This document shows positions 25,891-39,942 of a DNA stretch of 64,000 bases, one piece after another. Location of the stretch: positions 42,756,316 to 42,820,315 of the forward strand of contig NC_134372.1 in NCBI RefSeq assembly GCF_035582795.1. The letters are read 5' to 3'. The notes beneath the pieces were generated by a model. The model did no database searches and was not told the origin of the DNA. It saw only the letters and a program-made list of their open reading frames with translations. The DNA is from Mycteria americana. Lineage: Eukaryota > Chordata > Aves > Ciconiiformes > Ciconiidae. Position 1 is the first letter of the stretch. The number at the start of each line of letters is the position of its first letter. The translations under genes were made by a program, and so were the position numbers.

Positions 25891-28763
25891 TGTTACCTGC
25901 CCCACAGAGGAAATTAACACATTTGTCAAAAACAGTTCACAGGAAAAAGACAACAGTTGCTACATATGTCCTTGTTAATTAAAGTACTTGTGTAAAGGTT
26001 ATTTGTTCTGATATCTTCTCAGGAATTGGAATAATTTATATCAGTTCTCCAGTTCTTTCACAGGGCACTGTTTGCCTTTTCCCAGCCTCTGTTAGAGAAG
26101 AAGATAAAGTTCCCTAAGTTTCAAAGGTAATTGCTAACAATGTTGAGATTGGTTCTGAAGAGAATGGCTGTCTCATTGGGACGTTTCAAAAGATTTGGCC
26201 AGCTTGAACATTTTAGCATATCTAAATACTATCAAACCTTTCATATTCCTACATTAGCTCTTTTGGCGCCTGTGTTAATTATATTTGGTATCAGTTGACT
26301 TTTTAAGTTAAAAGAAAAAAAGACTTTTTTCTTTTTTTGGCTAGGATGAAATCCTTGGAGAAGTAGTAGCCACATTTATGAAGAACAGCTTTATTTTTCA
26401 TTATTAAACACTTGTGAAATTGTTAAAACATTTTTAAAAGCTTAACTTTAAACTCTTCATCATATTATTCATATCCTCAGTGGTTTCTCTCAATGCTAAT
26501 GTATGCAGGAAAAGTAACTAATTAAAATAAGAACATCGTTAATTAAAATAAAGCAAAGCAATTAGACCTTTGATTAGTAAACAAAACAGGTACCAAGAGA
26601 CATAATAACTTATCATCCTCCTGTGTTCCCAGCAGACTTTTTCCTTCTTCATCTCTCAACCAGATCTGGCACAAAAATTGTACAAATTGTACAAATTCAG
26701 ACCTTAGATTGTTTTTATTTCTCCTTTTTTAAACATTATTGTGTGGAACTGTAAGGACAGCAACAACAGTGACAGCTGTTGCTCCTCTTAGCAAATGCAA
26801 ATCTTGTTGATTTTTGAATCAAATCAACCATTTGAACAAGCTGAAAAACAAAGCTTCCAGAGGTCAAACCAAAAATCCTTGAGTGATTTGCAGTAAAACC
26901 ACTGGGGCTTCATGCTTCACATTATGCATCCTACATAATTTTACTGACATTAGTTTTGAAATTTGGGAAGTACTTTCTTAACTCAAAAGACTCACTCTTT
27001 ATTTAGATATCCATCTGGGATTTGAGTGCCCAAAAAACTCCTTTGAGCACAAAAAGAATAGAAGGAAATGTAAGTGCTTGTTACTAAAACTGCAATTCTG
27101 CAAGTCCCACATTTACTAATGGGAAATTTTTCCCATGGGCAATCTTCAGATAAAATTCTTCCACAGTTCTTGAGGCAGAAAATAGAACATGACTCCCTCC
27201 AACCTAGGCAGCCCTCCTAACCAATCCATGTCATGTTCGTAGTCTCTTTCCTACCTAAGAGGTAAGGAGTGGAGGGTGCCCCAGGCAGAGTATCTTGAAG
27301 TCTGGTGAGACAGGCATTTTTCAGCATACTACCTCTGAAGTACGAGAGAACTGAAAGTGTGTAACCCTCACTCCTCTGGATGAGTGCCCTGTGTGTGTTC
27401 AAGGGAAGTTGCGGCTGCTGTGCACCTCATGTTTTTAAAGGAGAGCGTGACTGTGCCTTGTGTGTGTGAGAACAAACTCATGAAAAGGTGGATCCTCAGG
27501 GGAGATGAATCTTTCCCTGGGCCTTGGGCTGCAGGGAAGCTGGGTAGACGTAAAAGGAAAAAGATCTAGTGCTGTTCTGAGAATTTCCTATTGGAAAATG
27601 CTGTATTCTGCCCTTACACTGGTTCACGGCGTAGGACAATTGGCTCTCCCTTGTATTGTATAAATCTAAATACATTGTATTGTAAAGCATCTAAAAAAGG
27701 CCCTGGTTTTTGTTCAGTGGGCCAGGTGCTTTGCAGTTCGACCCTGCAGTGTTACAGTGCCTCAGTTCCTTTTCAGATCTCTCTTTACAGTCATGTAACA
27801 AAGCACTCATCAAGACTGGGTGTCCCAGTGTTCTCTCTTACTGGTCCTGTGTTATACCTGAATATTATTAAAATAGATTTGTATCTATGTTTATTTTGAC
27901 TGTGGTGATTTTAAAGGACTCCTTTACTTTGAATTATTGATTGCAAATGCATTTATGCCTTGTTTGTTTTAAGTATGGTATGTTAATATAGCTTCCAATC
28001 TGAAAAGATGTTTTATACATAACATATTTACTCTCTGCACTTTTTCTTACAAACAGATCACCAAGGCCATTGCTCGGTTGAAAAAAGTTATTAAAAATAT
28101 ATTCCAGATTATATTCTGTAGCTACAGGATAAGTAATGCTAACATGACAGTAAAATGAGTGCAAAGGCTTGTATCAGAACAAGAAAATTACTGATATGAT
28201 ATAAAATTAACTAAAAATAAGTGGCATACAGTTTAATGTGAGTTGTTAGTCATTCTTTTAGTTAACGTGCAGTGATTCAGCATTTAACATTTCTATATTT
28301 TTGAGTGCTCGAATAATCAGGCTTTTGGTATTTAACTTTTATGTGAACATTTAACATTTATATATATTTGATATGTAAATTGGTATTTAACAATTATAAC
28401 CATATGGAAAAAAATTAATGAAAATTACTTTAAAAAGGATACGGTATATATGCTAGTTCACAGCACTTCTGTGTGGGGAAAAAACATAAAATGTTCATTT
28501 CATTTCAAGAAGTTCAGTGTATGCTGCTCAATTAAAATGCATGGCACTTGCATAGCTAGAGTTCATGCAGGGTTAAGGCAGTTATAGTTAGATGAGAATG
28601 TAAATATTCAAGAAAGGAGATTATTTCTATTCAGCCTATGCCTAAATCATACATATAAAATAGAAAATCTGGAGGTGTTTTTGTCTTTCAAGAAAAACCT
28701 CATGTGAGTGCTTACATGTCAATATGTATGTGATGTACCTACAGTGTTTCTTTTTTTTAGTAG
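25891..28763. other. Intergenic AT-rich DNA
   Basis: No gene, splice-flanked exon or repeat family is recognised. Confidence 0.55.
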
Positions 28764-28777
28764 GTTGCCATAGCAAT
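28764..28777 (+). promoter_or_regulatory. X-box (RFX-type) motif
   Basis: GTTGCCATAGCAAT matches the RFX palindrome GTTGCCATGGCAAC except for A at the centre and T at the end. It is a sequence match only. Confidence 0.4.
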
Positions 28778-31700
28778 GCAGTTTTCACAACAGTACGTGT
28801 TAAACCATCTCCAGTTTAAAAAAAAAATAGTTAAAGTAAAAAGGGTCATTAGGTAATCCCTCTGTCCCTCTAACCGTATCTCTTCCCAAAATGTAATCTA
28901 AGAAATAAGGAAGACAGAAAAAGGAATCGCACTTGTTTCTGATTCCTTGCAGAAGCTATAATTCTGTAGCCAGAATGCTCACTTAGTGTATGGGATTCTG
29001 AAATAAAATTTCTTTATGCTTTATGATGGTGATTAAATTTACTATACTGTATGGTTGCCTGTTACTTAGCACTTCAGATTTAGGGTAGGTTTTGTTTGTT
29101 TTTCAAAATGAAAAAATATGAGTGCTAGGAAGGAAAACATCCAAGTAATAATGAAATATTAATGAATAATAATAACCCTGTTTTTCAGAGTGTGCTGCAG
29201 GGGAAAGATTGTTCACTGGCTAGCAATAGACTCATTATTTTGGGCACATTTACCTCTTCTCATCCTGAATTCTGTAATCCTTTAGACTGTCCAGTCATGA
29301 CCATTTATTGACCTATGTCTGTCTTGATCTCCACTCTATTATAAACTATGTTTGGACATGTACTGTACTAAAGATATACCCCTACAATTCATCCTGCAGC
29401 TGCTGTAGTGCTTGACCGCTAGCACAGCTGCTTTAAAATATTTGCATAGCTGTTCTTAATGAAGTGCTGGCATCCCCTTTTATGCCTATAGTAAAATCCA
29501 GAACTACTGGCAACAAACAGGAACTGTTCTTCAGAGGAAAGCTAAATTTGTCTTTGAGCCCTGTGGTAGATCATAATGCTCCTCCAGAGCCCCTGGTTAA
29601 GAGTCAGATATCCAGTTGTTGAAATGAATAATTCCAGGCAAAGAACTCTATATATGTTTGAAGGATTAAGGACGTAGTGATGTAAATCTGTATTCAGATG
29701 GATTTGCGTATAGTAACAAACACCTGTAGAAAATGGGTTGACAAACAGGACGTTTAAATAGTGTTTATTTTATTCTCTATTTTAGAGAAAATTAATGGAA
29801 TTGTTTTATTCTTCTAATACTTTAATTGCTGCAGATCTGTAGTTGGCATAAATCACAATAATTTCATTGACCTTAGCACAGTTGTGCCAAAGTAAATGCT
29901 CTGAGTCTTTAGTTTATACTGCATACTTACTTTAACTGATAATGTATATTATCTCAGTTATATTTTATCTTGTATCTTTCAAATCATTATTTTATTTCTT
30001 AACATTTGCATAACAGGTGCTATCAATGGTTCTACTTAATAAATCAGTACTTTTAAAGAAACCTAAGTTTGTTTAGAATATATTGTTAGTTGTTTTTAAA
30101 ATATTAGGGTGTAATTCTAAATCTAAGAGCAGCATCTTTTTAGGTCGTCTACAGTACCGATTCACAGATATTTATGGGAAACAAGCTGAATAAAATGGGA
30201 GTGCTATAGTTCATTGCCAGGTTTCATTGCTAAAATTGGAAATCATACAGAATGCATTATTTGTGGATTTCAGCTATTAACTATTAAATTAGAAATGCAG
30301 TAACTGATGAAGCAATGTAACAGATGTGAACGAAGGTCCACCAATGCTTGGAAAACTGGGAATACTGTTAACAGAAAGGAAGTTGATGTTATACACCTGG
30401 CATCAAATTGTTCCTTACTTGAGGAAAAGAAAAAAGGTGTGTGCAGTGGATGGAGCACATTCTCTACAATCATCAGGCTGAAAAGGGCTAAAAGGCAGCT
30501 GATGTGATTGAGAGCTTTGTGTCTGTGAGAGCCTGTTAACCGGGACAGAGCTCTAGAAGGCTGCCAAAGAAGACTGAGAAAAAATGAGATGATTTGGATG
30601 TAAGAGCGCAAGAGTTCTGTGATTAAGAAACAGAATCTGTCTGGTGAGGGGAAATAGCGAGGGGTTGCTCTAGCAGAGGCTATGGTTAGATGTCCCTTCC
30701 AGTAAGGGGAAAAGACCAAAGCACTAGAAAGGTGCCTAATGTCAAGAAGTGATGTGTGCCTGGAGAAAAGAAGGGATGAGCAGCCGGCATCTCAGCATAC
30801 CGCCACGAGAGGGTGCCACCTCCCAGGTGCTTCAGAGCCAGCCTGGCCCAGCCTCCGGGCCAGCACAGGTCACCCTCAGGCAGCAGCTGGTTAGAACTAC
30901 CTTAGACTGGCTGTTGTGCTCTGTGGGGCACCTAGATACAGGGTTATCCAAACAACATGATGTATAGCTATTTAGAACGGGACTATATTCGTATATCTCC
31001 TCAGCATGACATGATTGACCACATATAACCTTCTGGTTTGCGCACATGATGACATCTGGGACGATAGATTTACTAAATAATTCTCCTGGAATTTGTTCTA
31101 ATGCGCTAGAAATAATGATGTTCTTCTGATTCATTCAGACTGACTGTACATCAATGGCTGAGCAGCCTGAAGATACACTATAACCCTGGATTCATGCTTT
31201 TCTTCAAGACTGAATGAACAGCAGATGTCAAATATCCCTAGCCTGCCTTGTTCAGTCTTACTAGTCCGTTATATGGCTGTTTAGTGAAGCCATGCAAATT
31301 GATAATTGGTTTTCTTAAGCCCAAGAAATGAGCAAGAAAGAGCGCTCTGCTAGTAAAAATATTTCTCTCAAGTAGAAGGAAAAAATCTCTTAGGTCTAAG
31401 AACAGTCTTCCGAATATATTCCTGTTATTTAAAACTATAACACTGATTTTCATTATTAGAGTTTGCTGTGGTATTTACTCTAGCTCTTACTAAAGATAAC
31501 TGATGACCACACTAATTTACGTACTACACAAAACATTGCTCTGAATTTAAGAACATCATTCAAAATAAATACTCCAGTAAAACTTTATTGAATAGCGTTG
31601 TTAGTTAGATTCTTCCCAGATAGCCCAGATGGACACTGGTATCTAATATTGCTAATATGCCACATTTAGATACATCCTTGGGTCCTAACTGTCAGTAAGG

Positions 31701-33915
31701 AAGCTCTTTTGACATCCTCCAAGTTCTGTCTTTTATATCTGAACTGGTTATTCCCGGGTATCCAAGCTGAAAAGTTTTAGGTGAGCATTTTTACCAGTTT
31801 ATGTTGTAAGTGTAACATGAAGAAAAATAAGTGAATTTAGAATTCAAAGAAAGAAGCAGGGAAGGATGGAGGATGGTGAATGGGAACAAAGAGAGGGGAA
31901 AAAAGTTTCTTAGTTGCTTGAACTATTTGATCCTATTTATTAGTACCTACATCTGTGTCCAGATGCCCTGCTTAAGATATAAGCATCCTTCTGCTGAAGA
32001 AAAACATAGGAAAACCTTCTTCTCTTGAAGCTGGCTCATTAAGAAATGTTAATTTCAGAAAGCATCTGGCATCAGAGGAGTTCCTCAGCTACATCCACAG
32101 AGGCAGAAATGCAGCTGTGTACGTTCCGTTAGCCATTTTGCACTTGGCAACTGTGCAGCCTGATTTCTGTAAATATTAAATATTTCATTTACTTATTAAA
32201 CATTAAGGCTTATTAAGCAGGACAGACAGATGGTTCACAATTTTGTGTGGTGGGCAGTCATATGGTTCCTGGAGATGTATTGCGGAGCTCAGGATATAAA
32301 GACATTTCAGTCACATTTAAGCACTGTGAGTCAGATCTGCAGCTGGTGGAAATTAGTGCAGTTCCAGAGATACTGATGATTCGTCTACTGTGTGGAGCTG
32401 TCCATTAGAAAAGGCATGGTAAATTCTAGCTTTATTCACTACCAAAAAATGTGCTTTGTTCAAAAGCTTGAAGAAGTTTTCCTTGCTTTCAGTGAGACTG
32501 ATCAGATAAATAGGACCAGAGCTCTTACTGAACTGGTAATCCAAATTTTCTCCCAGGTGCCTGTCAGCATGAGCCCTTTTACACTGGCACAGAAGTCAGT
32601 GTCTTTCAGCCATCAGGGACTCAGAGTCCTGGGCTACCTTGCAAAGGCAGACAAAGCAGAGGAACACCTAATTCCCTCACACCAACCTGAGCAGCAAAAC
32701 TTACCCTTTTCACAGTCTCTCATAACATTTCGGAAATTCTTCAGAATAATCATCGGCCTTTTATTTCCACTCTATATAATTAAACCTTCTCTGGTCTGAA
32801 TTACTTCAATTTGGCACTTTCTATTGACTTTCAGGTATATGTGCCTGAGAACAACAGACTCTGAATCCTTAGGCTTCAACCTTTCACAGTAGCACAATGG
32901 GATGATGCACCTCAAAAACAGTCATAACATATGTCTATTCTCCTGGAGTGAGGGTTGTATCTTAAGTAAATGCTGACTTAGTTCATCTGTCATTCTGTGC
33001 TTGAATCTGACAGCCCAGAAATGTGATACTGAAATGTTATCTTTTGAGATTACACTATTTGAGCTTTATGTGGCATTTTGGGGATTATTGTTGCTGGGGT
33101 TTTGAGGAAGGAGTTGGCTCTTATGCTCTATCTATGTGTTTTTAAAGCAGGAAAAATATTAAAGGTAGAATTATTTCCTGTTTCTCATTTTTTAAAAAGT
33201 ACAGTTAAAGTGATGCCAGGTAAGCTCACAGAGCCAGCCTGTTTAAAACTTTACTAGTTGAATCACTAGGTGCTTGAGTCAGAAAAAAATCCCTACTTAA
33301 AAGAAAATCAGTATTTAATTTTACACATTAACGTATATCCCATTAGAAAAACACCAAAGCCAAGAAGGGCAAAAGTAAGTGGCTTAAATGCTTTCCTGAA
33401 TGAGAACCTATATTATATTCTTTAAAATTTCCACTATCCTATCAGACTCAATATTGGATAAAATTCACCTCAGTGTAAACTGTTCTGCACAGAATAATGC
33501 AAACCAGAGAAGGGCCACTTAAGTCTCCTCTTAAAATTCAAATGTGATTTCGCCGAACATCTCCCTGGGCTAAACAGGACTTTGTCATAGATCTGATGCT
33601 TCTTTTAGGATAAAAAATCAGTCTGCGCACTACCAGGATGTGACAGAGATGAAAATGATGATGGTGCTAACAGTTAAAGTCTATCGGGTGCTCTGTTAAG
33701 ACTATGGCATGTACCTTTGTGCTTTGTTTTGTTATTTCTCATCCATCTTCCTTCTGGTTTATGCCTCACTTACCTGGGCTCTATTTATTGCTATTGTTAA
33801 GGCCCTCACAATAATATTTTCTGACAGATAACTATACAGTAGGTAAAAGATGGAACATGAAAGTAGATGCGCTCAAACATAAAAAAAAGCCATTGGTGCT
33901 AGATGGTTGCAGGTG
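28778..33915. other. Intergenic AT-rich DNA
   Basis: No gene recognised. A locally GC-rich patch at about 30,770-30,950 holds a candidate CTCF site. The frame at 30270-30719 (-, 149 residues) and that at 32392-32799 (+, 135 residues) have no family resemblance or splice context and are not annotated as genes. Confidence 0.5.
30803..30816 (+). promoter_or_regulatory. Candidate CTCF core site
   Basis: CCACGAGAGGGTGC matches the CTCF core at 12 of 14 positions (exceptions G for Y at position 5 and T for C at position 12). It lies in a small GC-rich patch between NUDT7 and VAT1L and points opposite to the two upstream candidates. Confidence 0.4.
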
Positions 33916-34081
33916 GATGTTATCTGTTCTTTATATTGCATTTAAGGCCTCAACCTCCAGAAACCACAACGACTTTCAAATAAGGAACCTTTCTTTTTGA
34001 TGTTATCTGTTCTTTATATTGCATTTAAGGCCTCAACCTCCAGAAACCACAACAACTTTCAAATAAGGAACCTTTCTTTTT
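33916..34081. repeat. 83-bp tandem duplication, two near-identical copies
   Basis: The unit starts GATGTTATCTGTTCTTTATA and ends in AAGGAACCTTTCTTTTT. Copy 1 is 33916-33998 and copy 2 is 33999-34081. The copies differ at one clear position (CACAACGACTT against CACAACAACTT) plus the last bases. Near identity in non-coding DNA indicates a recent duplication or an assembly artefact. Confidence 0.92.
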
Positions 34082-37000
34082 TATCTATTCTTTTCCTTGG
34101 TGCTTTGTGTTTTGAGGGAGATATTGGAACAGTTATTCCTTTATGAAGCAACATTACATTCCTTTTGTAGTGAAAGCAATTAAAACTTAGTTGTGACCTG
34201 AGCATTCACTTAGATATGTCAATTATTCCAGAGCCCATAGATCTTTGGTGAGTGGAGGCTATCGGAGTAACTTAAGTTGCTATGCTACATATTTCTAAAA
34301 GAGCATGCATTACCAAAACCTGCTGATTTAAAGACAACCTCAGGCTGGCAGTCATATTTGATTGTACTAGTTCTTTATGTAAAAACAGATTTTATTGACA
34401 AGCAGGTAGTTTACTGTGTATTTATCCACAAACTGCCCTTTTTTTCCTTTAATTATAGTAGAACTAGAAGCCAATTCTGGAAAGGTGACCTAATCAGCCA
34501 ACCTCAAGGGGAGAATAGGGAGGAGTGGGAGGAAGATGACAACGACTTGACCTGGATTTCTGCACTGTCAGAAGCAGCTAAACTCCTGTAACGATCCCAG
34601 TTGAGGTGCTCAGGAGAAGTGAGCAGTACTGGCGGTACCACATTTTCATCATTGCCTCGTTGGGAGGGCAGGAGGAGAGGCGAAGAGGTGGGGGAACAGG
34701 TTCATTTGCACATATACTCAAAATGCTTTGTGCTGAGGTAAAGATGATGCAGAGGACATGAGCTGCTGCTGCATACAGATATGTTTATTTAGTTAATTGA
34801 GTTGTCATGACAACTACTTCATCTAAACTTCTACGGTGTATAGGTTGTCATTGGCACTTGATGACTCTACACAAACCGTTGTACTTTCCAACAAAATCAG
34901 CAAACTCTGTTCGGTCTACTTAGAACAAGTGTTAAAGAACGTAGTTTTAATGTCATTTTAGGGGGGCAGGGGGGGAAGGAACTTAGTTGTTAATAGTAGG
35001 TCACCACAGCTTAATTTTAGTGAGTTCAGCTTCAGGCTGGAAGCACTCTTCTGGCTTATCCAGAAGAGCTGGCATTTCATCTCGTAACCCACAAAACATG
35101 AAACAACGGAGAGTTGTTCAGAACCTACAAAATAAGCCAGTAAAGAATCGAAGAGACTGATGATGCTTAGAAGAGCCTCTGAGTATATAATGTAGATGAC
35201 GGACTTGCTCGATGTTAAACACACTGTAACCTGAAGAAAAGATAGAGCAGTTTAAATTTGAGTCAAGAAATAAAATACTATAATTTTTCACATGAAGCGA
35301 ATATTGTTTCATTTATGGGGAGCTAGGATTCGTTGTGATAATGCTTACCACCGGACAAAGTGCAACTGGAATATCCCTGTCCTAGCACAATCTGGCAAGT
35401 ATTCACAGCTAGAAATCCATGTTCCTTGGCACAACTGGCACGTCTGCAGTTAGAGTCAGGAGCTAGAGACATGCAAAAATGGATGCTCATGGGCATGCTC
35501 CTCTTGTTAAGCTCAGAAGCAAAGTGGCACAAGTTATAGCAGCAATTTTCATTTTAGAGTATCCTTGCCTTTGGGAGTGCACCTTACTGAGGCTTCTCCT
35601 CTTGAGTTTGAAATCTCAGTATTGATTGATGAGAAAGTGTCTGGAAGGTAGCAGGAGAGCTGCAGCATCAGGCCCAGTCCTGGCTGTAGGGTACCTTTGT
35701 AACTGCAGAGAGAGGGAAAATATTTAACAGCAGGAATCCTGTACCTTTGCTTGTCCTTAGCTTGGCACATAAGGTGACATATTTTATGGAAGAGGGTCTG
35801 TGGTACCACATGGGAAATGAAAAGGTCTGGGAAAGAGATCATGGAGTGAAAAAGTTTGGAAACTATTCTAAGTTCTTGTTGCATTGGACGTTTATTTTCC
35901 TGTAGTTGACACTCTGGGGCGTTTTAAGCCCCAGCAATTCCGTGGTGTGTCTCACAGTGTGGCCACATAAGCGGCTGGGCCAGCCCAGCTGAGGAGGCAA
36001 CACCTTGCAGCAGGTTGAGGGAATAAGCAGCGAGCAGCTGAACAAGGGGTAAGTGAGAATACCCTAAACCAGTGGAACCTTTGTCTTCATGAGTTGCAGC
36101 TTGATTTATAGTTAGTTAGTTCCTGACAGCTAATCTTCCATAACTCTTTGTGGACTAATAATGTGCTCTTTTCCTACCCGGCTGTGAGGTACAATGTGTT
36201 GGGCTGGTTGAAAAAGAGGTCTACCTCATAGACTGGGTGATCTGTGGATGTGCAAAATCCACTACAGCAGTTCAGATTATAGGAAGTAATTCAGCAAGGC
36301 ATGATATCGATCACAGGCGTAAATCAGTAAGAGGAGGACTGCAAGTTGTGACTTAGGGGTTGTTTTAAGCTCTGTCACTGATTAGCAGCATATGCATGTT
36401 GTGTAGGTTGCGATACAGGTGTCGTGAACACACTGGATGGTGTATTGCAAGATCTACTGCACAAGCACTTCCTTCTTAGATGGCACAATTCAAAGGAGAG
36501 AGCAAGGATAAAGGGGAGTTACTATCAGGATGTACCATTAAGCATATCCTGTAATTCTGTCAAGGAGCACGTATGTTCAGGATAAGGATGCACTGCTATT
36601 AGGCTGGACTAACCCTCTCAGAATGGCTTTTTCCTGATGAAGGAATTTCCTGTTCTCCATTCTGGCAAAGAAACCCAGCTCCTGGCTGAGGTGCTCAAGC
36701 AGAAAAATCAGAGTCTGGCAGGAACCTATTCCTTCTGGGACCATTCTGTCTCTTGCGCAGCAATACTGTATGATGGGGCTAATGTACTGTCACTTTCATC
36801 GACATTGACATGTCTATGTCACAGTTTCCCAATTAAAGGCCTCTTAATTTCCAGGAAGCTTGCTGATAGGTGTTCTGTTCAATTGTTTCTGTATAACTTT
36901 TGAAGACTCCTCCAGAGGTCGGTCTCCGTAGCCATGAAGCTGGAGTATCGTTCTGTGTCCCTGATGGTTCTCACCCGCAGTACCTCAGACCACTGAACAC

Positions 37001-39381
37001 TCATCCTGCTGTCTAAAAGATTTCTTGCCTGTCTTAAAGGAAAGTTTTATTTGGATAGGGGATGCATTTTCAAAAGTAACTCATGAACTGTTTTTGAACA
37101 GCTTCACATGGATTTCTCTTTTGATGTGCTTGCTTCCCAGGAAACGATACCAGATTCTTTTACTTAGGTGTGTCTGTAGGGCACTGCCTTCTCTCTTCAT
37201 TCCTTCATGTCCTACCCACACTTCTTTCTCAAAATATAGCAAGTTCAACACCCCCACCACCACCACCACCTTGTTAAAATTTATTGCAATAAGAGAAAAA
37301 TCCTACAGTGATGACTTTCTGGAGCACTGTTCATCTTTTCTGAACCTAGCTAATAATTGTGGATAGGTTCTTGCTCCTCTTTTAACTTGATTAACCCAAC
37401 AGTAGCTTTATCTTTTCTAAACCGGAGAAATGAAACCCTTCAGTTAAAGACTTGAAAGTAGTTTAGGCCTCCTCCATCTTCCTACTAAGGAGGTGACTTC
37501 AAGGTGACTAGAGGTCTGGCCTCTCATTGGAAAAATTCCTTTTTTCATAGTCTTTCGGGACTACACATGCCTGACAATCCCACTGATTTCAAGGTCTCTG
37601 AGTAAACTTGGGTGACATTCAGCAGAAATAATTCTGATGCTGCAGCTTCACCAAGATAGTATTGGTATTTGGATCTGATTTAGTAACACAATCCCCCTTC
37701 TCCTCTACCTGAGACTCCAAACACTAGTCAGCATCTCCACATTTAAAGACAGATGCTGGCTGGTTACCTACCATGCAAGGACATTGCTTAGCTCATGGTT
37801 AAAATATCAAGCAGAAAAGTTTCTGTTTATTTTTCTTGCGCAACAAAAAAAGGAAGAGCTTTTCTATTTGTATAGTGCAAAATACCATTTTCCCTAGAAA
37901 TCTCAATTTCCTTTGTCCTGACTTCACTCTCCATGTTAGCCCTTCCCGACTTTTATTTTTAACTGTAGATAAAGACTGCATTTTGAATTATTTCTTTTAA
38001 GACTAAGGCAAATGCCAGCACTTGTGTAGTCCACCTTGTACTGTGATTTCACAAAGTGACTCTTGGCTGCATTCCAAACTCTTGCCTCAAACGGTTTCCA
38101 ATTTTAATTTAGATCATCTGATATATTGACCAGCTAGACTTTTGATATAAAATTATCTCAAAGTGAGGGGGAATCAAACTGCATGCTCAGGAAGTAGTTG
38201 TGGCCCTTCCATTTTACCCTGAAAGAAAAAGATTTATCCAGAGTGCACGAATTTTCTTGCAGTTTTCCTTAGACTGGACAAAAGATCAAGCCAATGATTG
38301 TTTACATGGATATGTAATTGTGTTAGGTCATACAGGGACATAGATGGTATGATCTAAAGCTTCCACATAAAAGATGATTTCATCAGGACTTCAAAGCCCT
38401 TTAACAATGTCTCAAAAACACAGACATTTTTGAAATGCACAGCAATCACAATCATGCAATGCGATTACATCATGGTAGTAAGCAGTCCCCACTTTGACCC
38501 CTTAGTTGGGACTTCAAGGTCTAATGTCCACTGTGGCCAAGTTCTACAATTCATGTTTAAGTACTTTCTCTGAATACTTATTCCTGATAGTTCACAAGTT
38601 ATCAAAATTAGAATCCATCTGCACAGTTTCTAGAGGGAGAAAAATATGAATGCTTCCCTTATGCAACAAGATATGTTGTCTACCTTGAGTCTACAACCCC
38701 GTCTTGCCCTGCTACTAAGATGCCTCTTACCACACAGACTTAGTATCAGTGAAAGAAGCGTGAGAAAGCTGTATGGGCTCTTGACTCCTGACTTTTTTTC
38801 CCCCAGAAGTTCCAAATGCACTTACAAACCATGGAGTCTATTGGACCAGATCTGATTTCTCAAAAGACTGGAGCACTGAAGAATCATTTGTCTCAGTTGC
38901 AACTATGAAGGTTTGCTATGCAAGATTTACATTAATTTTGTCTCCAGAAATCACCTTTATCTAACATTTAGCTTATTATTATTGAAAAGCACATTGGAAA
39001 TTAAGCCAATTAAGCCCCTAAGAAACAGAATGGCACAGTCAGTCCTCTTCTGTAGTAACACTGGTGTCAGCAAATGGGCCCCATTTCAGACTACAGTACT
39101 TGTTTTTCAGTTATCTTCCAGTAATGTGAAATACAGCTACAGATGCAACAAATAAGTTTTAAAACTAGAACACCTATTCTAGTGCTAATATAACTATTGG
39201 GTACAGTGCCATTATCAATAGTATAAGCTTACATAAAGTACTTCACTAGTACGCTTAACTGTAAGCTAAGGAACTACTTCTCTAGGTGGAAAAGGCATTA
39301 AGATTTTTCAGGCCTGTTTCCTAATTTATCAGTTTACCTGTTAAAATTACTATAAAAAGAAGACAGCTGTCTTTTTGGTTG
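34082..39381. other. Intergenic DNA
   Basis: No gene recognised. Small items: a perfect 14-bp X-box-like palindrome at 34801-34814, a G-rich patch at 34962-34976 and a short (CCA)n run at 37254-37270. Confidence 0.5.
34801..34814. promoter_or_regulatory. X-box-like perfect palindrome
   Basis: GTTGTCATGACAAC is its own reverse complement and differs from the RFX consensus palindrome by one symmetric change in each half (C to T, G to A). Confidence 0.35.
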
Positions 39382-39942
39382 TGTTGTGGGTTAACTCCAA
39401 CAGGCAGATAAGCCCTACACAGCTGCTCGTTCTCTCCCCTGCAGTGGGATGGGGGAGAGAACTGGAAGGGCGAAACTGAGAAAACTCATGGGTTGAGATA
39501 AAGACAGATTAATAAGTGAAGCAAAGCTTCACGTGCAAGCAAAGCAAAATAAGGAATTTATTTACTACTTCCCAGGCAGGCAGATCTTTAGCCATTTCCA
39601 GGAAAGCAGGGCCTCAGCTGTAACCCCAAATGTCCCCCCTCCCTCCTTCTTTCCCCCAGCTTTTATTGCTCAGCACGATGTCATATGGTATAGGATACCC
39701 CTTCCATCAGTTGGGGTCAGCTGTCCCAGCTGTGTCCCCTCCCAGCTTCTTGTGCACCCCCAGCCTACTTGCTGCTGGCCCAGCGTGAGAAACAGAGGAG
39801 GCCTTGACGCTGTGTAAGCGCTGCTGAGCAATAGGTAAAACATTGGTGTCTTATCAGCACTGTTGTTGTCACAAATCCAAAACACAGCATCATATGAGCT
39901 GCTGTGAAGAAAATTAACTCCATCCCAGCAAAAAAGAATACA
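39382..39942 (-). mobile_element. Solo LTR of an avian endogenous retrovirus
   Basis: A 561-bp LTR read on the minus strand, starting TGTATTC and ending CCACAACA. Recognisable blocks are CATCCCAGC at the 5' side, a TATA-like CAATAAAAGC at 39660-39669, a decayed poly(A) signal region ATTAATCTGTC near 39510, and the conserved 'GGGTTAACTCC' end on the plus strand. GGTTG before and GGTTC after may be a 5-bp target duplication with one change. There is no internal retroviral sequence on either side, so recombination between two LTRs has left only this one. I recognise the LTR type from bird genomes but cannot assign a family name. Confidence 0.75.

Noticed and set aside
30270-30719. 149-residue minus-strand frame
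   Set aside because: No recognisable domain, codon context or splice partners; the plus strand is purine-rich, which thins stops on the complement.
32392-32799. 135-residue plus-strand frame
   Set aside because: No family resemblance and no neighbouring exon; length is within chance for this window.
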